Source of the DNA: Spirosoma radiotolerans
Lineage (GTDB): Bacteria > Bacteroidota > Bacteroidia > Cytophagales > Spirosomataceae
Direction: 5' to 3'
Assembly (NCBI RefSeq): GCF_000974425.1
Contig: NZ_CP010429.1
Coordinates: forward strand, 1,116,001-1,180,000
Length of the DNA stretch: 64,000 bases
How positions within the stretch are numbered: the stretch's first letter is position 1; every line of letters begins with the position of its first letter. Below the pieces are notes generated by a model that was not told where the DNA came from, ran no database searches, and saw nothing but the letters and a program-made list of their open reading frames with translations. Made by a program: the position numbers and the translations under genes. Positions 45,091 through 53,553 of the stretch are shown here, one piece after another.

Positions 45091-46170
45091 TTGAATCTTA
45101 ACTACTTCGATTATAAGTATTCGTTTCCGCTCGAATCGGGAGAAAGCTTGCCGGGGTTCCGGTTGGCTTATACCACACGCGGTACCCTCAACAGCGACCA
45201 ATCGAATGTTGTTTGGGTTTGCCATGCCTTAACGGGAAATGCGGATGCTGGCGACTGGTGGGGCGGTATGGTTGGGCCGGGTAAATACTACGACCCGGAA
45301 CGCAAGTTTATAATCTGCGCCAATGTTATTGGTTCCTGTTATGGATCGACAGGGCCCTTGTCAGTCAATCCGGCGACGGGTAGAGCCTATCACCACGATT
45401 TCCCAATGATTACGGTTCGGGATATGGTAGCGGCCCTGGATTTGCTTCGCCAGGAGTTAGGCATCGAAAAAATTCATGCTTGCATTGGTGGATCCGTAGG
45501 GGGCGAACAGGCGCTTGAATGGGCCATTTTGCAGCCGAACCTGATCGAAAATCTGGTATTGATTGCGGCTAGCGCCATTGCCTCTCCCTGGTGCATTGCG
45601 TTTAACGAAGCGCAACGGATGGCGATTGAAGCCGATCCGACCTGGGCTGAACAACGTGACGACGCCGGTCTGGCAGGCATGAAAGCTGCCCGGGCCATGG
45701 CCATGATTTCGTACCGAAACTACGATACGTACGGGTTTACCCAGGCCCTTGATAACAATGAGCAATTAGATGGGTTTAAAGCTGCAGGCTACCAGCGGTA
45801 TCAGGGTGAAAAACTGGCTGACCGGTTCAATGCGTTTACGTATTGGGTACTGTCGAAGGTGATGGACTCGCACAATGTAGGTCGAAACCGAGGCAGCATT
45901 CTAAATGCACTGGGACAGGTGAAGGCCCGGACCTTGGTTGTTGGTATCCGGTCTGATCTGCTTTTTCCGCCCTCTGAACAGCAGTTTCTGGCCAGACACA
46001 TTCCTAACGCGTTCTATGAAGAGATCGACTCCTTGTATGGGCACGATGGTTTTTTAATTGAATTCAAACCACTGACGGGCATTATCCGGAAGTGGATGGC
46101 GAGTGCAGCTTCGGCTGCCGTGGTTCCGACAGCCAACTCGTTACTAGATAGCAATCAGTCGGTTAAATAG
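45091..46170 (+). CDS. metX: Homoserine O-acetyltransferase
   Basis: This 359-residue alpha/beta-hydrolase-fold enzyme starts at TTG (45091); an in-frame stop at 45070 rules out an earlier start, and homologous sequence begins at once (NYFDYKYSFPLESGESLPGF). Hallmarks: VVWVCHALTGNADAGDWWGG, CYGSTGPLSVNP, nucleophile S135 in CIGGSVGGEQALEW, aspartate in VVGIRSDLLFP and histidine in YGHDGFLIE. It acetylates homoserine with acetyl-CoA, feeding metY. Substrate could be succinyl-CoA in some relatives, but pairing with metY favours acetyl. The 94-bp gap to metY is almost filled by an inverted repeat. Confidence 0.94.
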   Translation: MNLNYFDYKYSFPLESGESLPGFRLAYTTRGTLNSDQSNVVWVCHALTGNADAGDWWGGMVGPGKYYDPERKFIICANVIGSCYGSTGPLSVNPATGRAYHHDFPMITVRDMVAALDLLRQELGIEKIHACIGGSVGGEQALEWAILQPNLIENLVLIAASAIASPWCIAFNEAQRMAIEADPTWAEQRDDAGLAGMKAARAMAMISYRNYDTYGFTQALDNNEQLDGFKAAGYQRYQGEKLADRFNAFTYWVLSKVMDSHNVGRNRGSILNALGQVKARTLVVGIRSDLLFPPSEQQFLARHIPNAFYEEIDSLYGHDGFLIEFKPLTGIIRKWMASAASAAVVPTANSLLDSNQSVK

Positions 46171-46176
46171 TTCATT

Positions 46177-46770
46177 ATGGTTTGGTACGAAGCCGACGTT
46201 CGGGAAGTAGAAAATAGAGTAGCCGCTATACCTCAGGCAACCAATCGGGTTGTTTTTTATGGGAGTTCATCCATTCGGCTCTGGACAACACTGGCACAGG
46301 ATTTCCCCAACAGTAAAACGCTTAATACAGGATTCGGCGGCTCAACATTAGCTGCCTGTGCCTGGTTTTTCGAGCGATTGATTGTCCCGGTTGCCCCCCA
46401 GTCACTGGTTTTTTACGCGGGTGATAATGACCTCGGCGATGGTCGCCATCCGCAGGAAGTTTACTTGTTTTTTTGCGCATTTGCCGAAAAAATGAGCCGG
46501 TTACTACCTGGTGTCCCCTGGTATTTTTTGTCCATCAAAGTCAGCCCTGCTCGCTGGGGGATTTCTCAGCAGATTCTGGAAACAAATAAATTGATTCGTG
46601 ATGAGTTAATTAATGTGCCTGATTGTCAGTATGTTGATATGACGACGCCTTTGCTGGCCGCTGATGGTAAACCGCGCCGGGAGTTTTTTGAAGGTGACGG
46701 CTTGCACCTGAGTCCGGTCGGTTATCGGGTATGGCAACAGGCTTTGCAGCAGCAGGCGCAGATTTTTTAA
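46177..46770 (+). CDS. SGNH/GDSL-family hydrolase
   Basis: This 197-residue single-domain SGNH hydrolase has block I VVFYGSSSIRLW (nucleophile serine), block II NTGFGGSTLAA, block III VFYAGDNDLGDG and block V DGLHLSPVGYRVW (Asp-His). All four catalytic blocks are intact. There is no export signal. The start is 6 bp after the metX stop, so it is probably co-transcribed with the methionine genes, though a functional link is not evident. Likely an esterase or acetylhydrolase on small esters. Confidence 0.88.
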   Translation: MVWYEADVREVENRVAAIPQATNRVVFYGSSSIRLWTTLAQDFPNSKTLNTGFGGSTLAACAWFFERLIVPVAPQSLVFYAGDNDLGDGRHPQEVYLFFCAFAEKMSRLLPGVPWYFLSIKVSPARWGISQQILETNKLIRDELINVPDCQYVDMTTPLLAADGKPRREFFEGDGLHLSPVGYRVWQQALQQQAQIF

Positions 46771-46844
46771 CGATTTGTTTATCCACATAGTCGTTGAGGT
46801 TCTCCTTAATTAGTGCAATTTCACAGGTACCTAATGCCGACGTT

Positions 46845-47573
46845 ATGCACCGTGAGTATCATAAATGGTTTAGCCCCAACCTAAACCGCGACATGGAACT
46901 GCTTATTTTGGGTCATGCTGGTGCCCGTGTGCTGGTATTTCCCACTCGTCGTGGGCGGTTCTATGAGTATGAAACACTAGGTTTAGTAGATGCGCTGGCC
47001 GAGAAAATCGAAAATGGGTGGCTGCAGCTCTATTGCGTAGACAGCATAGATCGCGAAAGCGTCTATAATAGCGAGGCTCATCCCTATGATCGTATTCGTA
47101 GGCATGGACAATATGAGCAGTACATCATTAACGAAGTGCTGCCTCTGTCGCGGCTCAAAAACCCGCAGCCATTTATGATCTCGCACGGCTGTAGCCTGGG
47201 CGCTTACCATGCGTTAAACATTGCTTTTCGGCATCCACAGTGGTTTGGCAAGGTCGTCGCGTTTAGTGGCCGCTATAATCTGTCGGAGCCTGTTGGGGAG
47301 TTTCGTGGCTTGTTTGATGACTATTACGACGAAGAAATTTATTTTCACAGCCCCAACCATTTCCTGCCCAATCTGGACGATTCCGCTCTGCTCGATTCGC
47401 TACGTCGCCTGCAAATTGTGATGACTATTGGCGCCGAAGACCCGTTTCTGGCTAGTAATGTCACCTTAAGTTCAGCCCTTCAGGACAAGCAAATTGCCCA
47501 CGAACTGTATGTATGGGAAGGCCGGGCTCACCAGGCCAGCGATTGGCAGAAAATGGTGCAACTGTATTTATAG
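46845..47573 (+). CDS. Esterase-family alpha/beta-hydrolase
   Basis: The preferred start is ATG 46845 (MHREYHKWFSPNLNRDMELL), giving 242 residues; a TTG 17 codons upstream is in frame but precedes a segment not seen as conserved. The protein resembles the putative esterase family (esterase D-like): YHKWFSPNLNRDMELLILGH at the N-terminus, nucleophile in SHGCSLGAYHALN, aspartate in IGAEDPFLA and histidine in WEGRAHQASDW. The oxyanion and triad motifs are complete. It follows the SGNH hydrolase on the same strand. Likely a cytoplasmic carboxylesterase of unknown substrate. Confidence 0.82.
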   Translation: MHREYHKWFSPNLNRDMELLILGHAGARVLVFPTRRGRFYEYETLGLVDALAEKIENGWLQLYCVDSIDRESVYNSEAHPYDRIRRHGQYEQYIINEVLPLSRLKNPQPFMISHGCSLGAYHALNIAFRHPQWFGKVVAFSGRYNLSEPVGEFRGLFDDYYDEEIYFHSPNHFLPNLDDSALLDSLRRLQIVMTIGAEDPFLASNVTLSSALQDKQIAHELYVWEGRAHQASDWQKMVQLYL

Positions 47574-47597
47574 AAAGCTGCCTGCTCCTATAAGGTG

Positions 47598-48680
47598 TTA
47601 AGGCAATTTTTCGGCCAGGTATAAATAAGGTGGGTGAAAATGATGGGTAAAAATCTTCTCCTCACTATCCGGGTACTTTTTAAAGTACTCATTATCTGCT
47701 TTCAAAACGATTGTTGTCCCGGTTCGTACATAGTCATTGCTGTTGTAGTAGCTGGGGGCCACGTAGCCGCTGAGGTTCTTCTTGACCGTTTTGGAAGCCA
47801 GCCGTCCCAGGTATTTCTGGTAGTTTCGCTGCGCTTTCAGTGCCGGTTTACTCAAGCTATTGTAAATGTACTTGAGCACAATACGTTGGGGTAATTTCTG
47901 TTTTTTGATCAGAGCCGGTGCCCCCTTGAACGGGTTTGTGGTGTTGACGTCGTTGATCGTTTGAATGGAAAAAGGGACTTCGGGTACCCAATCTGCTGAG
48001 TTAACGACGTTATAGCCCCAGCCATTTTGTGTAGCCGCTTCGTACTCGTAGGCGAAGTATAAATTGCCCGGTTTTGGCCCTGCGCTGCAATAGGTCTTGA
48101 ACTGAATATCGGCCGGAAGCCGGGACTGCTTCTGTAAACTTTTCAGGTGGGCGGTCAGCAAATAAGCAATAGCACCCCCCTGACTATGCCCCATGATGAG
48201 CATGTTTTTGATACCTGCCCGGTAACAGGAGTCGATCTTGGGCAACATGTCTTTCACCAAAAAAGCCGTGCCGACCAGCCAGCCCACGTGAATGGCAGCT
48301 TTAGGGTCGTCTGCCAGCTGATAACTGAATTTCTCGGAATCGCTGATCTGAATTTCGCCCTTTGCCGGCACCATGGCTGCATAAAAATTGCTGAGCCAGC
48401 TAACGCTATTGGCGGTCGTTCCCCGAATACTGATGACGGCTACGGACTGATTATCGGCCCATAAATCCCAACGATTGTCTAGCCCCATGACGGGCGACCG
48501 ATAGGCAAGTCTAAATTGTTGCGGAGCCGGAAACGAACTGACGTAGGTAGAATCGCCAAACTGGGCCGACACTTTGAGTAGTTCAATGTACTCGGCCTTG
48601 TCGAAGCCCGGTTTGAGTTTTTGGCCGAGAACGGCGCACGGAAGTACGAGCAGAGCGACAAAAGTAGATAGGTATTTCAT
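47598..48680 (-). CDS. Class 3 lipase-like protein, secreted
   Basis: This 360-residue protein has a signal peptide (about 1-19) and a class 3 lipase core: VAVISIRGTTANSVSWLSNFY (oxyanion and early strand), MLIMGHSQGGAIAYLLTAHLKS (nucleophile elbow GHSQGG), YCSAGPKPGNLYFAYEYEA and VNSADWVPEVPFS (acid region). A late histidine occurs in the C-terminal tail (FTHHFHPPYLY). It probably acts on lipids or esters outside the cell. It is convergent with the esterase gene; the 24-bp gap contains no strong terminator. Confidence 0.86.
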   Translation of the reverse strand: MKYLSTFVALLVLPCAVLGQKLKPGFDKAEYIELLKVSAQFGDSTYVSSFPAPQQFRLAYRSPVMGLDNRWDLWADNQSVAVISIRGTTANSVSWLSNFYAAMVPAKGEIQISDSEKFSYQLADDPKAAIHVGWLVGTAFLVKDMLPKIDSCYRAGIKNMLIMGHSQGGAIAYLLTAHLKSLQKQSRLPADIQFKTYCSAGPKPGNLYFAYEYEAATQNGWGYNVVNSADWVPEVPFSIQTINDVNTTNPFKGAPALIKKQKLPQRIVLKYIYNSLSKPALKAQRNYQKYLGRLASKTVKKNLSGYVAPSYYNSNDYVRTGTTIVLKADNEYFKKYPDSEEKIFTHHFHPPYLYLAEKLP

Positions 48681-48771
48681 CGGTAGGGAATGGTTTTGGA
48701 TACGTATGCTGCCAGGTTGATGAATGACGCTCTAATTGATCAGCCGCAGGACGTTTACCCTACTCATGATG

Positions 48772-48838
48772 GCCGGTACACGTTAAGGAGGATCATTCTT
48801 TAGTAGTCGAAAGTTGCCTCCTTAACGAGTTGTACGGC
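48772..48838. repeat. Long imperfect hairpin upstream of the lipase gene
   Basis: CGTTAAGGAGG (48781-48791) pairs perfectly with CCTCCTTAACG (48817-48827), extended outward by GCCGGTACA with TGTACGGC and small bulges. It occupies the spacer between two minus-strand genes without a T-run, so it is a structural repeat more than a clear terminator. Confidence 0.5.
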
Positions 48839-48844
48839 AAAAGG

Positions 48845-50053
48845 TTAACTTGTTAGCAGGCTGGTTTCCTGGACAATTGCCTGCGCTTGCACTAAAGCTC
48901 GGGCGTAAGGCTCCACCAGTACCCGACCGACCGGATTCGTTGACAGATCGGCATCCCATAAGCCGGAATGATGCCAATAGTCGGTGTGGTCCCAATCGGG
49001 GCGGTCGATGATCGGGTATAAGCATACACCCAGAAGTGGTACATCGGCTTGTAAAACGGCCAGACATTCACGAGCAATCATTTTGACCCAAATGGGCCGG
49101 TCGATTCCCGAATGACTGGTCTCGGTGAGGGCGATGGGCCGCCCATAACGTCGGTAGGCTTTTACCAGCAAGTGACGTAGGGGCACCCAACGTGGATCTG
49201 GAATGAGATCATTCCAGCCCAGAAACGTACCTGTTCCATCAATCCACTGGTTATTGTAATAGTAGTTGAAACCCAGCAGGTCGACGTATTCGGGAGATCC
49301 GCCTAATTCAGGCGCTAGTTTACCCGCCAGCATATCCACCGACTGAAACTGGTTTTCATCGGCAATCGCTGCGTTAATGATCTGTTCCTCAGTTGCATTG
49401 AGCGGGGGCACCATTTGCACCAGCGGTTCGGTAGTTAGTATGCGAATGGTGGGGTCGAGTTCACGCATGGCCGCGATTCCCTCAATGTAGGCACGCATCA
49501 AACCAATTTTTACTTCCCAGCCTTGTTTGGTGCAATAGGGTGAGGTACCGCAGGCATCGCCCCCCAGCCACGACATGAAGCTTACCTCATTGATGGGCGT
49601 CACAATCAGTGTTTCGTACGGGTAGTGTTCGCGGTAAAACGTAACGAACGCCCGGCATAAAGCCGCAAAGCGTCGGGCAAACATCGGGTGTAGGGGCGTC
49701 AGGTCGTCGGGATAGCCGAAGTGGCATAAATCCCAAACCTGCTGAATACCCTGTCGATGTCCTTCGGCCATCATGGCGCTGACAACGCTCCAATCGTATT
49801 GATACGGTCTTTTCTCAACATGGCTCCATTGAATACCTTCCCGAACGGTTCGAATATTGAACGTCTGGATTTGCTGGTAATCTTCACGGATCAGTTGTAC
49901 ATGTCCCGACTGGCGTAATAAATCGACTCGGTTTCCGAAGCAGTTTAGCTGGTCGCTGCATTCGTAACCAGCCCACCAAAAGGACTGGAAAGGATTTGTG
50001 AATGGCGAGGTTGTTGAGTTGAGTAGCAAGGAGAAAGTGGTTGGTATACCCAA
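48845..50053 (-). CDS. Clan A glycoside hydrolase (family 1-like)
   Basis: This 402-residue protein has a TIM-barrel glycosidase pattern. FWWAGYECSDQLN opens the barrel; acid/base glutamate lies in VTPINEVSFMSW and nucleophile glutamate in IALTETSHSG, with VDLLGFNYYYNNQW and LYPIIDRPDWDHTDYWHHSG around the active site. The NE...E arrangement is that of clan GH-A beta-glycosidases. The start is a TTG (50053) about 22 residues before the conserved part, and no ATG lies nearby, so the start is uncertain. No signal peptide is evident. Some relatives are annotated only as family 1 glycosylhydrolase; the substrate is unknown. Confidence 0.78.
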   Translation of the reverse strand: MGIPTTFSLLLNSTTSPFTNPFQSFWWAGYECSDQLNCFGNRVDLLRQSGHVQLIREDYQQIQTFNIRTVREGIQWSHVEKRPYQYDWSVVSAMMAEGHRQGIQQVWDLCHFGYPDDLTPLHPMFARRFAALCRAFVTFYREHYPYETLIVTPINEVSFMSWLGGDACGTSPYCTKQGWEVKIGLMRAYIEGIAAMRELDPTIRILTTEPLVQMVPPLNATEEQIINAAIADENQFQSVDMLAGKLAPELGGSPEYVDLLGFNYYYNNQWIDGTGTFLGWNDLIPDPRWVPLRHLLVKAYRRYGRPIALTETSHSGIDRPIWVKMIARECLAVLQADVPLLGVCLYPIIDRPDWDHTDYWHHSGLWDADLSTNPVGRVLVEPYARALVQAQAIVQETSLLTS

Positions 50054-50177
50054 ATATCAGGAAAAGGAAGACAGCCGTCAACAACTGGTCCCTTTTCTGA
50101 GGCAAAGGTTTAATTTAGCTAAGTATCATGAACTGGCCAGGCTGTTTCATGGAGATCCGGTAGAACGTTAAACGTCG

Positions 50178-51005
50178 TCACTTACCCAGCGCCTGAACAA
50201 TAGCAATCACGAGTTTGGCCGAGTTGCGGGCAGCCGTCGGGTAAAATTTATCATAAGCAATGTGCGCTTCGGCATCGGCCCGGTCGCTTAGGCTGCGAAT
50301 AATCAGATGCGGGACCTGAATCTGATAACAAACCTGTGCCACAGCAGCGCCTTCCATCTCAGTAGCATCAGCGCCAAAATCAGCCCGCAAACTGCTCACT
50401 TTGGTCGGCGAGGCCACAAAAACATCACCCGTAACCACCGTGCCCGTCATCACCTTTACCGGCCGGTTCGACACGCCCCCCGACGCCAGCGGGATGCCTT
50501 CCAGCGACACACCTTTTACGACCGTTTCGGCTACTTTTAGCAGCGCGGAGTCGGCCGGGAAGTAGACTGGGTTAAATTGTTTGGTCAGCGCGTTTCGGGT
50601 TTGCCGGGTCGGTGTATTTTTATCGGTAATCGAGCCGTAATCATGATGCGCTGTTCGTCCGGCAATGACGATGTCGCCAGGTTGAAGATCGGGGTTTGTG
50701 CCACCGGCAATACCCGTAAATAAAACCCGTTGCGGCCGAAAATGGTCAAGTAACAGAGCTGTTGTCATGGCAGCGTTCACTTTGCCTATTCCTGTCTCCG
50801 CTACGACAACCCGTTGATTACCAATTCGTCCGGTCGTGAATGTGATCCCATCGACAATAACTGTTTTGGGTTTCTTCAAAGATTGGTTGACCAAGGCTAC
50901 TTCGGCTCCGAACGCCCCTAATAAACCCGTTACAGGGCGGGGTTTGTAGTGCTGACCCAGGGACACATTGGCGAGAAGAAGGAAAATCAGGGTTACTTTT
51001 TTCAT
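50178..51005 (-). CDS. Secreted MTA/SAH-type nucleosidase
   Basis: This 275-residue protein is started at MKKVTLIFLLLANVSLG (51005), a signal peptide; the frame extends 27 codons upstream through repeat DNA. It has the nucleoside phosphorylase fold: VTGLLGAFGAEVALVNQSL, VAETGIGKVNAAMTTALL, LFTGIAGGTNPDLQPGDIVI, the ATEMEGAAVAQVCYQ substrate motif and IIRSLSDRADAEA with the catalytic aspartate. 5'-methylthioadenosine/S-adenosylhomocysteine nucleosidases hydrolyse the bond to release adenine. Most are cytoplasmic, so the signal peptide is unusual. The neighbouring purine permease gene suggests base scavenging in the periplasm. Confidence 0.86.
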   Translation of the reverse strand: MKKVTLIFLLLANVSLGQHYKPRPVTGLLGAFGAEVALVNQSLKKPKTVIVDGITFTTGRIGNQRVVVAETGIGKVNAAMTTALLLDHFRPQRVLFTGIAGGTNPDLQPGDIVIAGRTAHHDYGSITDKNTPTRQTRNALTKQFNPVYFPADSALLKVAETVVKGVSLEGIPLASGGVSNRPVKVMTGTVVTGDVFVASPTKVSSLRADFGADATEMEGAAVAQVCYQIQVPHLIIRSLSDRADAEAHIAYDKFYPTAARNSAKLVIAIVQALGK

Positions 51006-51069
51006 CTGGTTGTATTTAAAAAATATGAATTCCTGCAAATAGCGTTGGCCGTACCATGCCTGTGCTGTC

Positions 51070-51168
51070 GGTTTCTTAAAACCCACATAGTGAGGTTTCT
51101 CAAAACCTCGTTCAGGCTATTTAGTAAGGTTTTAAGAAACCTTGCATGTCAGTTTTAAGAAACTGACA
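51070..51168. repeat. Cluster of four small palindromes, family 2
   Basis: GGTTTCTTAAAACC (51070-51083), GAGGTTTCTCAAAACCTC (51092-51109), AAGGTTTTAAGAAACCTT (51126-51143) and a larger one with core CAGTTTTAAGAAACTG (51147-51168) lie in tandem between nucleosidase and permease genes. They share a core and differ in the flanking stem bases. Confidence 0.7.
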
Positions 51169-51197
51169 CCACTGTAACTGACATCACCTTAAGAAGA

Positions 51198-52514
51198 TCA
51201 GTGCCCGCTGGCTAAAGCCAATACGCAAAAAATATCGACAATCCACAAGCCCAGGGGCACCTCGCGGCTTTTGCCAATGGATACCTTGATAACGGTCCAT
51301 AATAAAAATCCCCAGATCAATCCCTGGGTGATCGAGTAGCTGAACGGAATCAGGACAAGCGCCAGAAAAGCGGGTAGTGCATCATCTAATTGGTCCCACT
51401 CAATGCGCGTAATGGGCTTCATCATAAAAGCTCCCACCAGCACCAGCGCCGGAGCTGTCGCAATAGACGGAATAATGGAAAGCAAAGGCGACAGGAATAG
51501 AAAGGGTAGAAAACAAAAGCCTGCTACGATGGCCGTAAGCCCGGTACGCCCACCCTGAGCAATGCCCACCGCCGACTCAATGTAGGCCGTTCCGGGACTG
51601 GTGCCCACTAGGCCCGCCAGCGTAGTTGCCACGGCATCGGTTAGGAGCGATCGGTTCAGGTTTCGCGGCTGGCCATCCGCATCCTGCAGGCCGCCAGCTT
51701 CGGCAACACCTACGAACGTAGACAGGCTATCGAACAGATCGGTAAAGGCAAAGGCGAAAATAACGGGCCAGAGCGACCACGAAAGTGAACCGACCAGATC
51801 TAGTTTCCCAATCATCGAAAAATCAGGCATGGACCAGATGCCCTGGAAATTGACCAGCGTTTTTTGCCCGAAATTAACGGCCGAGGCATCGCCCCAAAAA
51901 CGCCCAATGGGCCAGGCTGCGAGTGTTGTCAGGATAATGCCGATAATAATGCCCCCCGGTATGTCGCGTACCACCAGCACGCTCATGAGCAAAAGACCAA
52001 AAACAAAGGTCAGTACGATAGGGTCGTTGAATGATGCAATGCTCACTAAGGTAGCCGGATTGGCCACAATAAATCGGGCGTTTTCGAAACCAATAAGGGT
52101 GATAAACAACCCAATACCCGCCGAAACGGCATAGCGTAAGGGTTGTGGAATGGCCCGCACAATGGCCGACCGAATATTGAATATTGACAGCAATAGAAAC
52201 AACATGCCCGCCCAGAACACGGCTCCCAGGGCCACTTCGGGCCGGATGCCCATGCCCTTCACGGCGGTAAACGTAAAGAAGGCATTCATGCCCATGCCCG
52301 GCGCGACAACAATCGGATTTCGGGCATAAAGCCCCATCATCAGACTGCAGAAAAACGAGAGCAGCACCGTTGCTGTCAATACACCACTAAATGGCAAACC
52401 TGCCTGGCTCAGAATGGCCGGGTTGACAACAATGATGTACATTGTTGCCAGAAACGTGGAAATACCAGCAAGAACTTCAGTTCGACGGGAAGAAGTAGTA
52501 AACGCAGTAGACAA
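51198..52514 (-). CDS. NCS2-family purine permease (AzgA type)
   Basis: This 438-residue permease starts at a TTG (52514); the next methionine lies inside the first membrane helix, so TTG is preferred. AzgA-type hallmarks: RTEVLAGISTFLATMYIIVVNP, the PGMGMNAFFTFTAV motif, FAFTDLFDSLSTFVGVAEAG, and SPGTAYIESAVGIAQGGRTG. About 13 membrane segments are expected. Members carry adenine, guanine or hypoxanthine with protons across the inner membrane. The secreted nucleosidase encoded next on the same strand could supply its substrate. Confidence 0.9.
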   Translation of the reverse strand: MSTAFTTSSRRTEVLAGISTFLATMYIIVVNPAILSQAGLPFSGVLTATVLLSFFCSLMMGLYARNPIVVAPGMGMNAFFTFTAVKGMGIRPEVALGAVFWAGMLFLLLSIFNIRSAIVRAIPQPLRYAVSAGIGLFITLIGFENARFIVANPATLVSIASFNDPIVLTFVFGLLLMSVLVVRDIPGGIIIGIILTTLAAWPIGRFWGDASAVNFGQKTLVNFQGIWSMPDFSMIGKLDLVGSLSWSLWPVIFAFAFTDLFDSLSTFVGVAEAGGLQDADGQPRNLNRSLLTDAVATTLAGLVGTSPGTAYIESAVGIAQGGRTGLTAIVAGFCFLPFLFLSPLLSIIPSIATAPALVLVGAFMMKPITRIEWDQLDDALPAFLALVLIPFSYSITQGLIWGFLLWTVIKVSIGKSREVPLGLWIVDIFCVLALASGH

Positions 52515-52584
52515 GAGGAATAGGGTTTGGGTTGGGCGGTTGTAAGGGTCAAGCGGTACAAACTACAAACTACCCGCCACAAAC

Positions 52585-53316
52585 TCAAACGCCTGCTAAC
52601 AAACTTCCGGCCGCTTCATCGACCCAAATCTGTGCATTCGGATGCGTTTGCATGATGCTGGCTGGAATTTGCTCCGAAACGGGTCCTTGCAGAGCGTCGC
52701 GTAAAATGCCCGCTTTTTTCGCCCCGCTAACCAGCAGAATGACTTGGTGGGCTTCGGTCAGGTGGCGCAAACCGAGCGTAATGCCCTGAGTGAGTGTGGT
52801 TTCTTTCTCAAAATATTTCTGCCCAACGGTTTTGGTACTTTCGGCTAATTCCGAGATGTGGCACCCTAATGTAAAGGATGTACCCGGCTCGTTTAGGGCA
52901 ATGTGTCCGTTCATACCCATGCCAACAAGCAGTACGTCAAGTCCTCCTTTTGCCTGAATCAGCGCATCGATTCGGGTACATTCGGCCGTGAGATCGGCGG
53001 CTTTAGCGTCGAAAACATGAATCTGATCGGGGCGAAGCGCCAACGGGACGAATAAATCCCGAAATACATAGTACGAACAACTTCCGAAGTCGTCAGGCCC
53101 GAAGCCAACCCATTCGTCGAGCCCAACGAAGGTACACTGGCTAACGTCTACGCGGCCCGCTTTGACCAGTTCAACAAACCGGTGATAGGTTTCAATCGGT
53201 GTATCGCCCGATGCCAGACAGAGCGTTGCGTCAGGTTTCTGATTAATGATGGCGGCAAGATGCTCCGCCGTATACTGCGATAGGGTGGCGTGGTCGGGAA
53301 ATTTCTGAATGGTCAC
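52585..53316 (-). CDS. nagB: Glucosamine-6-phosphate deaminase
   Basis: This 243-residue cytoplasmic enzyme starts at a GTG (53316). It has NagB motifs: LCLASGDTPIETYHRFVEL, FVGLDEWVGF (catalytic aspartate), VLLVGMGMNGHIALNEPG (catalytic histidine loop), and HLTEAHQVILLVSGAKKAGIL. It isomerises and deaminates glucosamine-6-phosphate to fructose-6-phosphate and ammonia, a step in amino-sugar catabolism and cell-wall recycling. The closely related 6-phosphogluconolactonases lack the NGHIALNEPG loop in this form, so NagB is preferred. It is the upstream neighbour of the permease on the same strand. Confidence 0.88.
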   Translation of the reverse strand: MTIQKFPDHATLSQYTAEHLAAIINQKPDATLCLASGDTPIETYHRFVELVKAGRVDVSQCTFVGLDEWVGFGPDDFGSCSYYVFRDLFVPLALRPDQIHVFDAKAADLTAECTRIDALIQAKGGLDVLLVGMGMNGHIALNEPGTSFTLGCHISELAESTKTVGQKYFEKETTLTQGITLGLRHLTEAHQVILLVSGAKKAGILRDALQGPVSEQIPASIMQTHPNAQIWVDEAAGSLLAGV

Positions 53317-53334
53317 GTTTTTTTATGTTTGTGG

Positions 53335-53546
53335 TTTAGGGTATTCGGTTTACGGTTCGTGGTTCAGGGTTTGTAGTATTGAGGTTTGTGGTATACGGTT
53401 TGATGTTTACGGTTGTGCATCCGTGACCCGTATCGTTTTCCGTGTCCCGTGTCCTCACGGGCCACTTTTCTGACATGAAACGGTTTCTGACGTGAAGGTG
53501 ACCCGTGAGGACACGGGCCACGGATGCATAACCACAAACCGAATAC
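53335..53546. repeat. Large nested inverted repeat, family 1
   Basis: Three nested arm pairs: GTATTCGGTTT (53341-53351) with 53536-53546; GGTTGTGCATCCGTG (53411-53425) with 53519-53533 (14 of 15); and a 20-base arm (53446-53465) with 53498-53517 (19 of 20). It fills the spacer between nagB and the phosphatase gene. It shares GCATCCGTG and CTCACGGGCCACTTTT with 56272-56390. Confidence 0.7.
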
Positions 53547-53553
53547 CGAACAC

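Noticed and set aside
51006-51086. An N-terminal extension of the nucleosidase
   Set aside because: The extra 27 codons cross the first family 2 palindrome and precede an obvious signal peptide.
53335-53546. CRISPR array or tandem repeat
   Set aside because: The repeated words are unevenly spaced and arranged as inverted, not direct, repeats, and no cas gene is present.
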